Assembly (NCBI GenBank): GCA_934230965.1
Contig: CAKQFW010000015.1
Location: 1 to 17,460 of the forward strand
Origin: an uncultured Prevotella sp.
Lineage (GTDB): Bacteria; Bacteroidota; Bacteroidia; Bacteroidales; Bacteroidaceae
Direction of reading: 5' to 3'
Length of the DNA: 17,460 bases
A model generated the notes under the pieces. It was not told the origin of the DNA. It saw only the letters and a program-made list of their open reading frames with translations, and made no database searches. The translations under genes and the position numbers were made by a program. Positions 7,458 to 14,781 of the stretch are shown in pieces. Each line of letters opens with the position of its first letter. Position 1 is the first letter of the stretch.

Positions 7458-9386
7458 TTACTTTGCCACCTTAACGGTGTGCTGGCCCACCTTTACGATG
7501 AAGAGACCGTGAGCGGGCAGCGTGACGCTGAGGTCGTGGCTGGCCGAGTGGTCGGCAAAGAGCTGGCGGCCATCGGTGGTGAACACGGTTACAGCCTCGG
7601 CAGCGGGGTTCACGATGCGCAGGGTGCCGTTCTCAATCCATGCACGGGCGCCATTGCTGAGTGTGGGCTTGCTGATGCCTGTGGTCTTGGGGGTGTAGTC
7701 GGCAAAGTTTGAGTAGGGGCTGTAAACAATATAGTCGCATGAGAAGTGGTATTCGTCCCACACCTCTTTCACGGCGCGTACCTTGCACTCGATGGGGTCG
7801 AGACCTGTGAAGGTGGGCACGGTGAGCAGGGTGTCGGTGCCTTCTTTTACAGGCGCATCGAATACGGGTATGGTGGCTACATCGCCAGCCTTCAGTTCTT
7901 GTGTTACCTTAACGTTGTCGATATACATGTATGAGGGGCCTTTGCAGCAGATGTCGATAGATGAGGCTGCGGTACCATTCTTCAGGGTGAAGTTGTAGGG
8001 CTTCCAGTCGGCGGTGAGGTCGGTCACGTCGAGACGGTCGTCAACAATCCATTTGTTGCCTTCAAGGTGTCCGATGCGCACTACGGCGGTGGTGTTGTCG
8101 ATGCCCATGAGGTCGACAGAGAGGTTCACGTTGCCATTGTTGTTGCTCAGGTTCATGATGGGTGTTTCGAGATATACCTGTGCGCGGTAGTTGTCGTAGG
8201 CAAAGCCGTCAATACCGTAGGCGCCATTGATGCGCACGGGGTAGGTGCCCTTCCAGCCGGGCTGCACGGTAAGGGTGTCGATAACCTCTTGCTTGGGCAG
8301 GTCGCCGAAGGGTGCCAGCTCGGTGAATTTGTCGAAGCCTGTGATGGCGTCGAAGTTTTCAGAAAGGATGGTCACCGTCTCGTCTTTTGTGGCGGTGTGG
8401 CGAGCTTGGCCATAGATTTCATAATACTGTGCGTTGGGCACGGCATCCCAAGTTACGTCAAACTGGTTGTTGCCCTTGCCTGTGGCAGCGATGTTTTGGG
8501 GCACGAGCAGCGACTCTACCTTGATGGCTTTCGACTCGGGCGAGTAGTGGGTGCCATCGGTGGCGCGCACTACATAATAATAAATGTTCTCGTTGGTGTT
8601 AAGGGTGTTGAAGGCGAGACTGCACTCGGTGGTAGCAACGTCTTGCAGCACATAGGTGCGATTTTTGTTCTTATCTTGTGTGAAGACCGACACGGCGTAA
8701 CCTGTGGCGCCTTCAACGGGCTGCCAGTTGGCGGTGAAGCCATTGGCGGTGAAGCCAGTAAAGTCGTTGGCCACGGGTGCGTTTACGTAAACGTCTTGGT
8801 AGCTCACCACGATATCGTCGATAAGGATGGGGGCGTAGTAGCCGTAGAACTGTATGTAATAGTGGTGGCTATCGTCGCGCTTCTTTGGAAACTCGAAGCG
8901 GTATTCTTTCCAGTCGGTGGTGGTAACGGCATAATCGTTTGTGAAGGTTTGGTCAGCCTCGGCATCGATAACGTCAACGCACACATAGTTTTTGTCCCAT
9001 GACGAGGTGCCGTAGGGCTTCACGTTGCGAGCACGAAGGGTTACCACTATTTTGTCGGTACGGCCCTGAAAGTCGAGAAAGTCGGATGACAGCAGTCCTG
9101 ACACGCCAGATTCATCGTTATAGCCGATGCAGCATGTGCCGTCGGCCTGGTATACCAGCGAGCCCACCCATCCTGGCGAACTCATATACTTGTCGGCAAT
9201 GGCTCCGTCTTTGCCTACCGCCAGGTCGATGGCGTCGGGCTCGTCCTGGGTGCCATTGACAAAGTGGTCAAAGTTTTCCGTCAGTATTGGCGTAACTTTA
9301 TAAACATCGGCATCTGATTGTGCCTTCACTGTTGCCTGTGTAAACAAGGCAACCAATGTAAACAAGAGTGTAGATAATTTGTTCAT
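7458..9386 (-). CDS. Secreted multidomain protein: jelly-roll and fibronectin type III modules with T9SS-like C-terminal sorting domain
   Basis: This 642-residue protein has a signal peptide (MNKLSTLLFTLVALFTQATVKAQ, cut near 22). Two related modules of about 160 residues begin TENFD (36-198) and SENFD (342-497) and end in YxPILIDDIVVSYQD and YMYIDNVKVTQE. They resemble the 'choice-of-anchor J'/MAM-like jelly rolls of adhesins and carbohydrate-binding proteins. A fibronectin type III domain lies at about 203-292. A second one seems to start at 295 and resume after the second jelly roll (about 500-560). The last 65 residues, ending HGLFIVKVGQHTVKVAK, look like a type A sorting domain that sends the protein through T9SS to the cell surface. 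No catalytic motif is visible, so adhesion or binding is the likely role. It has its own promoter. Family-level confidence is good; the function is inferred. Confidence 0.8.
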   Translation of the reverse strand: MNKLSTLLFTLVALFTQATVKAQSDADVYKVTPILTENFDHFVNGTQDEPDAIDLAVGKDGAIADKYMSSPGWVGSLVYQADGTCCIGYNDESGVSGLLSSDFLDFQGRTDKIVVTLRARNVKPYGTSSWDKNYVCVDVIDAEADQTFTNDYAVTTTDWKEYRFEFPKKRDDSHHYYIQFYGYYAPILIDDIVVSYQDVYVNAPVANDFTGFTANGFTANWQPVEGATGYAVSVFTQDKNKNRTYVLQDVATTECSLAFNTLNTNENIYYYVVRATDGTHYSPESKAIKVESLLVPQNIAATGKGNNQFDVTWDAVPNAQYYEIYGQARHTATKDETVTILSENFDAITGFDKFTELAPFGDLPKQEVIDTLTVQPGWKGTYPVRINGAYGIDGFAYDNYRAQVYLETPIMNLSNNNGNVNLSVDLMGIDNTTAVVRIGHLEGNKWIVDDRLDVTDLTADWKPYNFTLKNGTAASSIDICCKGPSYMYIDNVKVTQELKAGDVATIPVFDAPVKEGTDTLLTVPTFTGLDPIECKVRAVKEVWDEYHFSCDYIVYSPYSNFADYTPKTTGISKPTLSNGARAWIENGTLRIVNPAAEAVTVFTTDGRQLFADHSASHDLSVTLPAHGLFIVKVGQHTVKVAK

Positions 9387-9444
9387 TGTTTATAGTTGTA
9401 TAATGATTCTCTCTTTATTATTCTTCTGATTGTTGTTTCGGCTG

Positions 9445-9475
9445 CAAATATACACAAAATGTTATTGATGGCAAA
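9445..9475 (-). promoter_or_regulatory. Bacteroidetes-type promoter of the 642-residue protein gene
   Basis: The minus strand has TTTG at 9475-9472, a 19-base spacer, then TATATTTG at 9452-9445. This matches the Bacteroidetes housekeeping consensus TTTG-N19-TAnnTTTG in every fixed base and in spacing. Transcription would start near 9437, giving a 5' leader of about 50 bases to the ATG at 9386. Confidence 0.75.
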
Positions 9476-9565
9476 TTGTTTTTGCAAAAATGTTTCATAA
9501 CTATGTGATAACGTTGCAATAAGTAACTGTTTTGCGCGATATATTAATACTTTGTATAACAAATA

Positions 9566-9608
9566 TCGCCGCGCTTTACATGGTTGCCTACCATGTTGAG
9601 CGCGGCGA
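9566..9608 (-). terminator. Long hairpin terminator after the 443-residue protein gene
   Basis: TCGCCGCGCT (9566-9575) pairs perfectly with AGCGCGGCGA (9599-9608). After a small internal mismatch the stem continues with ACATGGT/ACCATGT around the loop TGCCT. In the minus-strand RNA the stem is followed by UAUUUGUUAU. It lies 52 bases after the stop codon of the upstream gene and well before the promoter at 9475, so the two surface-protein genes are separate units. Confidence 0.75.
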
Positions 9609-9630
9609 CGGTTGTTCTTATTATTCTATA

Positions 9631-9662
9631 AAGGTAGCCTTTTAATTTATTAAGGTAGCCTT
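9631..9662. repeat. Direct repeat aaggtagcctt, two copies
   Basis: AAGGTAGCCTT occurs at 9631-9641 and again at 9652-9662; the second copy overlaps the stop codon of the 443-residue protein gene. This looks like a small duplication. No function is apparent. Confidence 0.5.
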
Positions 9663-10992
9663 ACTTTACCACCTTTTTGCCTTTTACTACATACACGCCC
9701 TTCTGTGGCTCTTGTGTGCCAAGGAAGTGGCCGTTGAGGTCGTAGTAGTAGGTCTTGCCTGTAGGCTTAGCCAGCGGTGTGTTGATGGCAGTGGGCTCGT
9801 TCTCACTGATGGTGAAGTAGCCATTGGTGAAGCCATCGTCTCTGGTCAGGTCGATTGAGATGTAGTAGGTGCCAGGGGCGCCTGTAAAATTCCAAGAACA
9901 GAGATCTAGTCCGTAGTTAACAAATGTTGGTACTTCGCTACCAACGTTAACCTTTTCGCCATCGTTAAGGGCATAAAGACGTTTCTGGTTGATGTATTCC
10001 CAATCTTTGCCGAAGCGCTTGTATAAGCTGAAATATCCGTAACCATTATTTGCTATCTCATTTGAGAAAGTAATCTTGCCTACATACTTGCCATCCTCGG
10101 CTGCGGCGGGGATAATGTCTGATGGGATGGTTGTGTACCATTCTTGGTTAGAGCCCATCACATACATCTCTTTGGGGTATTTGGTGGGATAATTTTCATC
10201 GCATGAGAAGAGGGTGATGCGATTTTTGCGCAAGTCGAGCGACACCTGTGCCTTAACAGGCGCCTCTTTTGATGCGTTGATGTTGAAGGTAGTCCATGTG
10301 CCTGTCTTGAGGTTTACGGTGAGGTCGGTTTCGATGTTGCAAGCCTCTGTCTCGGTACCGATAGCATTTTCGGCTATGGCATCCCAGTCGTCGGCAGTGT
10401 CGCCCATCTTAGTGGCTATCTTAAAGGTGTTGGCCTTAAATTCTACCCATCCTACATAAACGCCATCTACTTCTTCCCATGTCACTTTGGTAGCACTGTT
10501 GGCTTTCATCTCTCCATCGGTTCCGAAGAAATAAACATTATAAGGATATTTTGTAACCACTGTTTCGCTTTCAGCCTTCAGCGTCATGTTACGCATATCT
10601 ACGGTAAAGGTATATTCGCCTGTATAAGGAATGTAGAAAGAATCTTCTCCCTTAATGATTGCTATTTCTGTGTTTGGCTTTATCGTGCCACCGCTATAAC
10701 GATAATTGGTGTTGAAGTCCTCCCAGTCGTTATCGGTTTCCATAAGTTTGGTGCCTATAATGAAATATTGGTTGCTGACATTTATTTTACCTTTATACAC
10801 ACCTTTTGTGGCGGTTTGTGGCAGTGTGGCCGATGCCTTTGTGATGTCCCAGTTTCCGTCAGAACCAATTAGATATATTTCATTGGGAAAAGCATCGTCA
10901 ATGCGGTTTTGTGCTTGTGCTGCAATGGCTACGAATAGCAAACACAATGTGGCCACTACACTCTTTAGTAGATTTTTCTTCATAATAAACAA
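9661..10992 (-). CDS. Secreted protein with three SusE/F-like repeats and a minimal C-terminal sorting-like tail
   Basis: This 443-residue protein has a signal peptide ending AIAAQAQ (about 27) and no lipobox. Three repeats of about 110 residues follow. Each opens with a strand like PNEIYLIGSDGNW (36-48), YPYNVYFFGTDGEM (149-162) or YPKEMYVMGSNQEW (272-285), and runs through a Y/F-VGK.. strand, a K(M/L)-x-T-x-D-x-W-like loop and a closing D(M/L)R/DLT strand. This is the layout of SusE/SusF-type starch-binding and related outer-surface proteins. The end, YYYDLNGHFLG...KGVYVVKGKKVVK, is the short tail common on Prevotella and Bacteroides surface proteins. Start: MFIMKK at 10992 or, more in line with other signal peptides, MKK at 10983. 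It may bind glycans, but no binding site can be pointed out. Function is uncertain. Confidence 0.75.
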   Translation of the reverse strand: MFIMKKNLLKSVVATLCLLFVAIAAQAQNRIDDAFPNEIYLIGSDGNWDITKASATLPQTATKGVYKGKINVSNQYFIIGTKLMETDNDWEDFNTNYRYSGGTIKPNTEIAIIKGEDSFYIPYTGEYTFTVDMRNMTLKAESETVVTKYPYNVYFFGTDGEMKANSATKVTWEEVDGVYVGWVEFKANTFKIATKMGDTADDWDAIAENAIGTETEACNIETDLTVNLKTGTWTTFNINASKEAPVKAQVSLDLRKNRITLFSCDENYPTKYPKEMYVMGSNQEWYTTIPSDIIPAAAEDGKYVGKITFSNEIANNGYGYFSLYKRFGKDWEYINQKRLYALNDGEKVNVGSEVPTFVNYGLDLCSWNFTGAPGTYYISIDLTRDDGFTNGYFTISENEPTAINTPLAKPTGKTYYYDLNGHFLGTQEPQKGVYVVKGKKVVK

Positions 10993-11023
10993 GTATTTAA
11001 ATTGTTAATAAAAAGGTTGTCGT

Positions 11024-11085
11024 AAATAAATTCTTCAATAAATAAATTCTTCAATAATAGAACTTTTGATAAATAAGTTTTCAAT
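11024..11085. repeat. AT-rich 16-base tandem repeat in the leader of the 443-residue protein gene
   Basis: aaataaattcttcaat is present twice in perfect tandem (11024-11039 and 11040-11055), with a decayed related copy, aaataagttttcaat, at 11071-11085. It lies 32 to 93 bases before the start codon. I found no clear -33/-7 promoter here, so the repeat may overlap an unusual promoter or simply be slippage. Confidence 0.6.
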
Positions 11086-11127
11086 AAAAGGTTTAGTTAG
11101 GGGGGTGAAGCAGAAAAGAGAAGGAGA

Positions 11128-11156
11128 GTGAGCCAAAGATTGCGTCCTTGGCTCAC
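11128..11156 (-). terminator. Intrinsic terminator after the S46 peptidase gene
   Basis: The minus-strand RNA forms GUGAGCCAAGG / CUUUGGCUCAC, an 11-base-pair stem with one G-U pair and a 7-base loop, followed by the pyrimidine-rich UCUCCUUCUCUUUUCUGC. It starts 10 bases after the peptidase stop at 11166, so it probably ends the SpmAB-flippase-peptidase transcript. Confidence 0.8.
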
Positions 11157-11165
11157 CCACTCAAA

Positions 11166-11456
11166 TTATTCAATACCCATTTCTTTCAGCAGACGGTCGG
11201 TGTGTCCCCACTTGTCCATGAGGTATACCATGTAGCGAACGTCGACGCCGATGCAACGTGCGAGCTTGCTGTCGAACCAGATGTCAGAAGAGAGCGAGTC
11301 CCAGTTGCCATCGAAGGCCAAACCGATGAGGCGGCCCTTGCCATCAAACATGGGCGAGCCTGAGTTGCCACCCGTGATGTCGTTGTTGGTGAGGAAGCAG
11401 AGCTGCATCTTGCCGGTGGTGCGGTCGGTATAGCGTCCGAAGTCTTTAGCCGACAT
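11166..11456 (-). CDS. S46 dipeptidyl-peptidase (DPP7 type), C-terminal fragment with the catalytic serine
   Basis: These 96 residues are the end of the S46 peptidase whose front part lies just upstream in another frame. They carry NDITGGNSGSP, where the first Ser of GNSGSP is the S46 nucleophile, followed by GRLIGLAFDGNWD and the C-terminal VDVRYMVYLMDKWG. The residue 18 positions after the nucleophile is Gly, inside FDGNW. In Porphyromonas gingivalis enzymes Gly at this place marks DPP7 (hydrophobic P1) and Arg marks DPP11 (acidic P1), so DPP7-like preference is inferred. The reading frame is open back to 11468, and upstream residues SEL join smoothly to the previous fragment. The apparent Met at 11456 is internal and unlikely to be a real start. 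Confidence 0.85.
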   Translation of the reverse strand: MSAKDFGRYTDRTTGKMQLCFLTNNDITGGNSGSPMFDGKGRLIGLAFDGNWDSLSSDIWFDSKLARCIGVDVRYMVYLMDKWGHTDRLLKEMGIE

Positions 11457-13245
11457 CAGCTCGCTTCATCTTCTCAACGATGCTCTCGGCAGTGGTATAG
11501 TAGCCTGAAGGCTTGCCGCCCAGGTCGTAGCCGCCCACCTGTCCGTAGCTCAGACGCATGGTGAAGTTGGCGTCAGAGTAGTGGGGCATGTCTTGCTCCA
11601 TACGAATCTTGGCATCGCAGAGGTAGCGCTCTTGTGTTTCAATCTCGTCCATGGTGGTCTGCAGTTTGTCAACAATCTGCTTTCTGATGGCCATGAGCTG
11701 CTGTCCGTAGATGACGGCGGGGTCGTTGGCCAACTTCTTGTTAGCTATCCACAGTTCGCCCTTTTTGTTCACCTTCTTCATCAGCAGGCTCTTGTTCCAG
11801 AGGTAGTCGGTATACTTCTGATAGTCGCCACCAAACTTGGTCTGTATGTCGTTGAAGAAGGCGGGCAGCGCCTCTTTGTCAACGTGCTCGGCATAGTTTT
11901 TCAGCAGGGTGGCCATTACCTCGCGGTCGAGGGCAGCGTCCCAGGTGTCGGCGTTGTCGCTGCTCAGCACCAGCATCTTCTCGCCCTTCTTCTCGCCCTC
12001 TTTCTCTAAGCGCATGCAAACGTCGAGGGCGCGTGTGGTGAGCTCGTTGGTGCGACGGAAGGTTTCGTTGAAGAACAAAAGGTCTTTCATTACCTCTTTG
12101 CGGCCAGCGTACAGCTTGCCCAGGTGCTTGATGTTGAGCTTGCCTTTGAGGTAGCCCGTAGAGTCTTGATATTGCTGTATGCGAGCCTCGTAAGCCTGTT
12201 TCATCTTCACGATGCCTACCGAGTCGATACACTTGTTCATACCGATAGAGTTCTTCCAGTAGTTAGAGCTCTGTGCATATTTTGAGTCGTACTTGATACG
12301 CACGGCCTCGCTGGCACGCATATGGCGCAGCATAACAGCCTGTTTTACGCCGCGCACCTGTGCACGGGGTGCGTTTTGTGCGTCGCGCATCTCTTCAATG
12401 CCATAGCTTGAGAGGTAGCGCTCGGTAGAGCCAGGATAGCCCACGGTCATTGAGAAGTCGCCATCTTTATAGCCTTCCATCGACACGGGTGCCCAGTGGC
12501 GTGGGTGGTAGGGCACATTGTCTTTCGAGTAAGCAGCGGGGCCATTGGTCTTCGGGTCGGCATAGATGCGGAACACTGAGAAGTCGCAGGTTTGGCGCGG
12601 CCACATCCAGTTGTCGGTCTCGCCACCAAATTTACCCATCGACTTGGGCACGGTGAACACCAGACGCAGGTCGGTAAAGTCTTGGTAGGTGGTGGCGTAA
12701 TATTTGTTGCCCTCGTAGAAAGGCTCTACGGTGATGTGCAGTGTGGGGTCAATCTTCTTGATAGAGTCGGTCATAGCGTTGGCCACCGAGTCGATCATGG
12801 CCTCTTGCTCTTTTCCGCTCTTCTCGTGTATGCCCAGCGATACCATGTGGTTGGTAATGTCGCGCTGCTCTTTCATGAAGCTTACAAACATGTTCTCGTT
12901 AGGCAACTCCTCTTCAAAGCTCTTGGCATAGAAGCCGTTCAGCATATAGTCGTGCTCAACGGTAGAGTGGCTACGTATGCCCTCAAAGCCACAGTGGTGG
13001 TTGGTGAATACCAGTCCGTCGGGCGATACTACTACGCCTGAGCAGTAGCCAGAGAAGTTTACCACAGCGTTTTTGATAGCATTGTCACCAGTGTACAGGC
13101 TGCTGTAGGGCAGCGTGAAGCCTTCGGCCTGCATCTGCTCATACACAGCTTGTGGCAGGTTGTAGAGGGTCCACATACCCTCGTCGGCATGGGCGGTGGT
13201 GGCGGTAAACGCCAGTCCGGCCATAAGGATGGATAACTTTTTCAT
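11446..13245 (-). CDS. S46 dipeptidyl-peptidase (DPP7 type), N-terminal fragment, frameshifted
   Basis: This 599-residue fragment belongs to a secreted or periplasmic serine dipeptidyl-peptidase that would trim dipeptides from the N-terminus of peptides. A signal peptide (MKKLSILMAGLAFTATTAHA) precedes DEGMW, the usual mature N-terminus. TNHHCGF (81-87) carries the catalytic His, probably His84. DNWMWPRQTCDFSVFRIYAD (211-230) carries the catalytic Asp, probably Asp221; as I recall the family, PRHTGDF is more common here, so Gln and Cys are a mild variation. The frame ends at a stop just before the nucleophile region, which continues in another frame at 11166-11456. From start to final stop is 2080 bases, one more than a multiple of three. 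Joined, the protein would be about 692 residues, near the normal family length. Unless the shift is corrected, the product lacks its serine and should be inactive. Confidence 0.88.
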   Translation of the reverse strand: MKKLSILMAGLAFTATTAHADEGMWTLYNLPQAVYEQMQAEGFTLPYSSLYTGDNAIKNAVVNFSGYCSGVVVSPDGLVFTNHHCGFEGIRSHSTVEHDYMLNGFYAKSFEEELPNENMFVSFMKEQRDITNHMVSLGIHEKSGKEQEAMIDSVANAMTDSIKKIDPTLHITVEPFYEGNKYYATTYQDFTDLRLVFTVPKSMGKFGGETDNWMWPRQTCDFSVFRIYADPKTNGPAAYSKDNVPYHPRHWAPVSMEGYKDGDFSMTVGYPGSTERYLSSYGIEEMRDAQNAPRAQVRGVKQAVMLRHMRASEAVRIKYDSKYAQSSNYWKNSIGMNKCIDSVGIVKMKQAYEARIQQYQDSTGYLKGKLNIKHLGKLYAGRKEVMKDLLFFNETFRRTNELTTRALDVCMRLEKEGEKKGEKMLVLSSDNADTWDAALDREVMATLLKNYAEHVDKEALPAFFNDIQTKFGGDYQKYTDYLWNKSLLMKKVNKKGELWIANKKLANDPAVIYGQQLMAIRKQIVDKLQTTMDEIETQERYLCDAKIRMEQDMPHYSDANFTMRLSYGQVGGYDLGGKPSGYYTTAESIVEKMKRADVG

Positions 13246-13255
13246 TCTTTTTCTC

Positions 13256-14740
13256 TTATTTATGTTTTACTTTCTTTGCAATAGCTTGTGCCAGCCCCTC
13301 GTGCTTTACGATGTGTGCGGCAAAGAGGATGATGAGCAGTGTGTTGGTAACCAGCGCGCCGTAGCCCAACTTCTCGTTGGCCATCGTCATAGCCACAAAC
13401 AGCACGGCAGCCATCAAGGTGTATACGGCGATGTCTTTCAGCGGATAGTTGATGGGGTAGTGCTTCTGCCCAACAAAGTAAGAGAGCACCATAGCCGTGC
13501 CATAGCCCGCAAAGCCTGCCCAGGCGCAAGCCATGTAGCCATACATGGGCACGAAGATAACGTTGATGGCGATGAGCACAGCGCAGCCAATGCCCGAGAA
13601 CCAAGCGCCCCAGATGGTCTTGTCGATAAGCTTATACCAGAACGAGAGGTTGAAGTAGACGCCCATCATAATTTCGGCCGCCATAACGATAGGCACCACG
13701 CGCAGGCCGCTCCAGTAGTCGTGTCCAATGATGTGGCGCAGCACGTCGAGGTATCCCACCACGCACAGGAAGGCCAGCAGCGTGAAGATGATAAAATATT
13801 TCATGGCCTTGGCATAGGTGTCGCGGTTGTCTTTGTCTTTCGATTTGCCAAACACGAAGGGCTCGTAGGCATAACGGAAGGCTTGCGTGATCATGGCCAT
13901 AATCATGGCTATCTTTGATGCGGCACCGTAGATGGCCAACTGTGTGTGGGCGTCGTTGCCTTTGTAGATGTAGGGAAACAGTATTTTGTCGGCCGTTTGG
14001 TTCAAGATGCCAGCAATGCCCAGCACCAAGATGGGCCAACTGTATGACAGCATGCGGCGCATGAGGCCTTTATCGAAGACGTAGCGAAAGCCCGTAAGCT
14101 CTTTCCAGAAGAAGAAGGTGATGCTGCCCGTGCACGCCAGATTGATGTAGAAGGCGTAGCCTGCGCCCACCGTGGGGTTGTAAATGGCGCCAATGGTGTC
14201 GGGGTGCTGCGCATACAGGGCGGGCAAGATGGCGAAGAACAATATGTTGAGCGCTATGTTCAAAACGATGAACAACAGCTTGAGGGTTGCAAACTTGATG
14301 GGGCGCTTTTGCTGACGCAGGTAGGCAAAAGGTATGCACTGAAAGGCATCGATGGCTACCGTCATGGCCATTACCCAGATGTAAGAAGTGTGGTCGGCAT
14401 AGCCCATGAACGAGGCTATGGGGTTAAGAAAGGTAAACACCAGCGCCATAAATAATAGCGAGGTGCTACCCACGGCAATAAGAATGGTGCTATACACCTG
14501 TTGCGCGTTCTCGCCCTCTTTGTTGGCAAAACGGAAGAAGGTGGTTTCCATGCCATAGGTTAGGATGACGAGCAGCAGCGCTGTATAGGCGTAAACGTTG
14601 GTAATGATGCCGTATCCGCCACTTGCCGCCGATAGTTTAGCAGTGTAGAGCGGAACCAGCAGATAATTGAGAAAACGACCAAGGATGCTACTCATGCCAT
14701 AGATGGCGGTGTCCTTGGCCAGCGATTTTAAATTAGCCAT
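13256..14740 (-). CDS. Polysaccharide (Wzx/MATE-like) flippase family membrane protein
   Basis: This 494-residue integral membrane protein has about 14 hydrophobic segments along its whole length. Its N-terminus, LAKDTAIYGMSSILGRFLNYLLVPLYT, is typical of lipid-linked oligosaccharide flippases. Such proteins move undecaprenyl-linked sugar units across the inner membrane for O-antigen, capsule or similar glycans. Charged inter-helix loops (LRQQKRPIKFATLK; FGKSKDKDNRDTYAKAMKYF) alternate with helices as expected. It starts 41 bases after the SpmAB stop and ends 10 bases before the peptidase start, which suggests one operon. No glycosyltransferases lie beside it, so it does not sit in a visible capsule or O-antigen cluster. 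The exact substrate is unknown. Confidence 0.87.
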   Translation of the reverse strand: MANLKSLAKDTAIYGMSSILGRFLNYLLVPLYTAKLSAASGGYGIITNVYAYTALLLVILTYGMETTFFRFANKEGENAQQVYSTILIAVGSTSLLFMALVFTFLNPIASFMGYADHTSYIWVMAMTVAIDAFQCIPFAYLRQQKRPIKFATLKLLFIVLNIALNILFFAILPALYAQHPDTIGAIYNPTVGAGYAFYINLACTGSITFFFWKELTGFRYVFDKGLMRRMLSYSWPILVLGIAGILNQTADKILFPYIYKGNDAHTQLAIYGAASKIAMIMAMITQAFRYAYEPFVFGKSKDKDNRDTYAKAMKYFIIFTLLAFLCVVGYLDVLRHIIGHDYWSGLRVVPIVMAAEIMMGVYFNLSFWYKLIDKTIWGAWFSGIGCAVLIAINVIFVPMYGYMACAWAGFAGYGTAMVLSYFVGQKHYPINYPLKDIAVYTLMAAVLFVAMTMANEKLGYGALVTNTLLIILFAAHIVKHEGLAQAIAKKVKHK

Positions 14741-14781
14741 AAAATGTATTTACCTTTGTTTATTCTTTTGCTTTGATGCTG

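Noticed and set aside
8067..9002. 311-residue plus-strand ORF opposite the 642-residue protein gene
   Set aside because: It lies wholly antisense to a well-supported secreted protein and its Val/His/Gly-rich translation has no recognisable domain. It is a frame shadow caused by codon bias.
13196..13918. 240-residue plus-strand ORF across the peptidase start and flippase end
   Set aside because: It covers two real gene ends in antisense, and its composition is typical of shadows.
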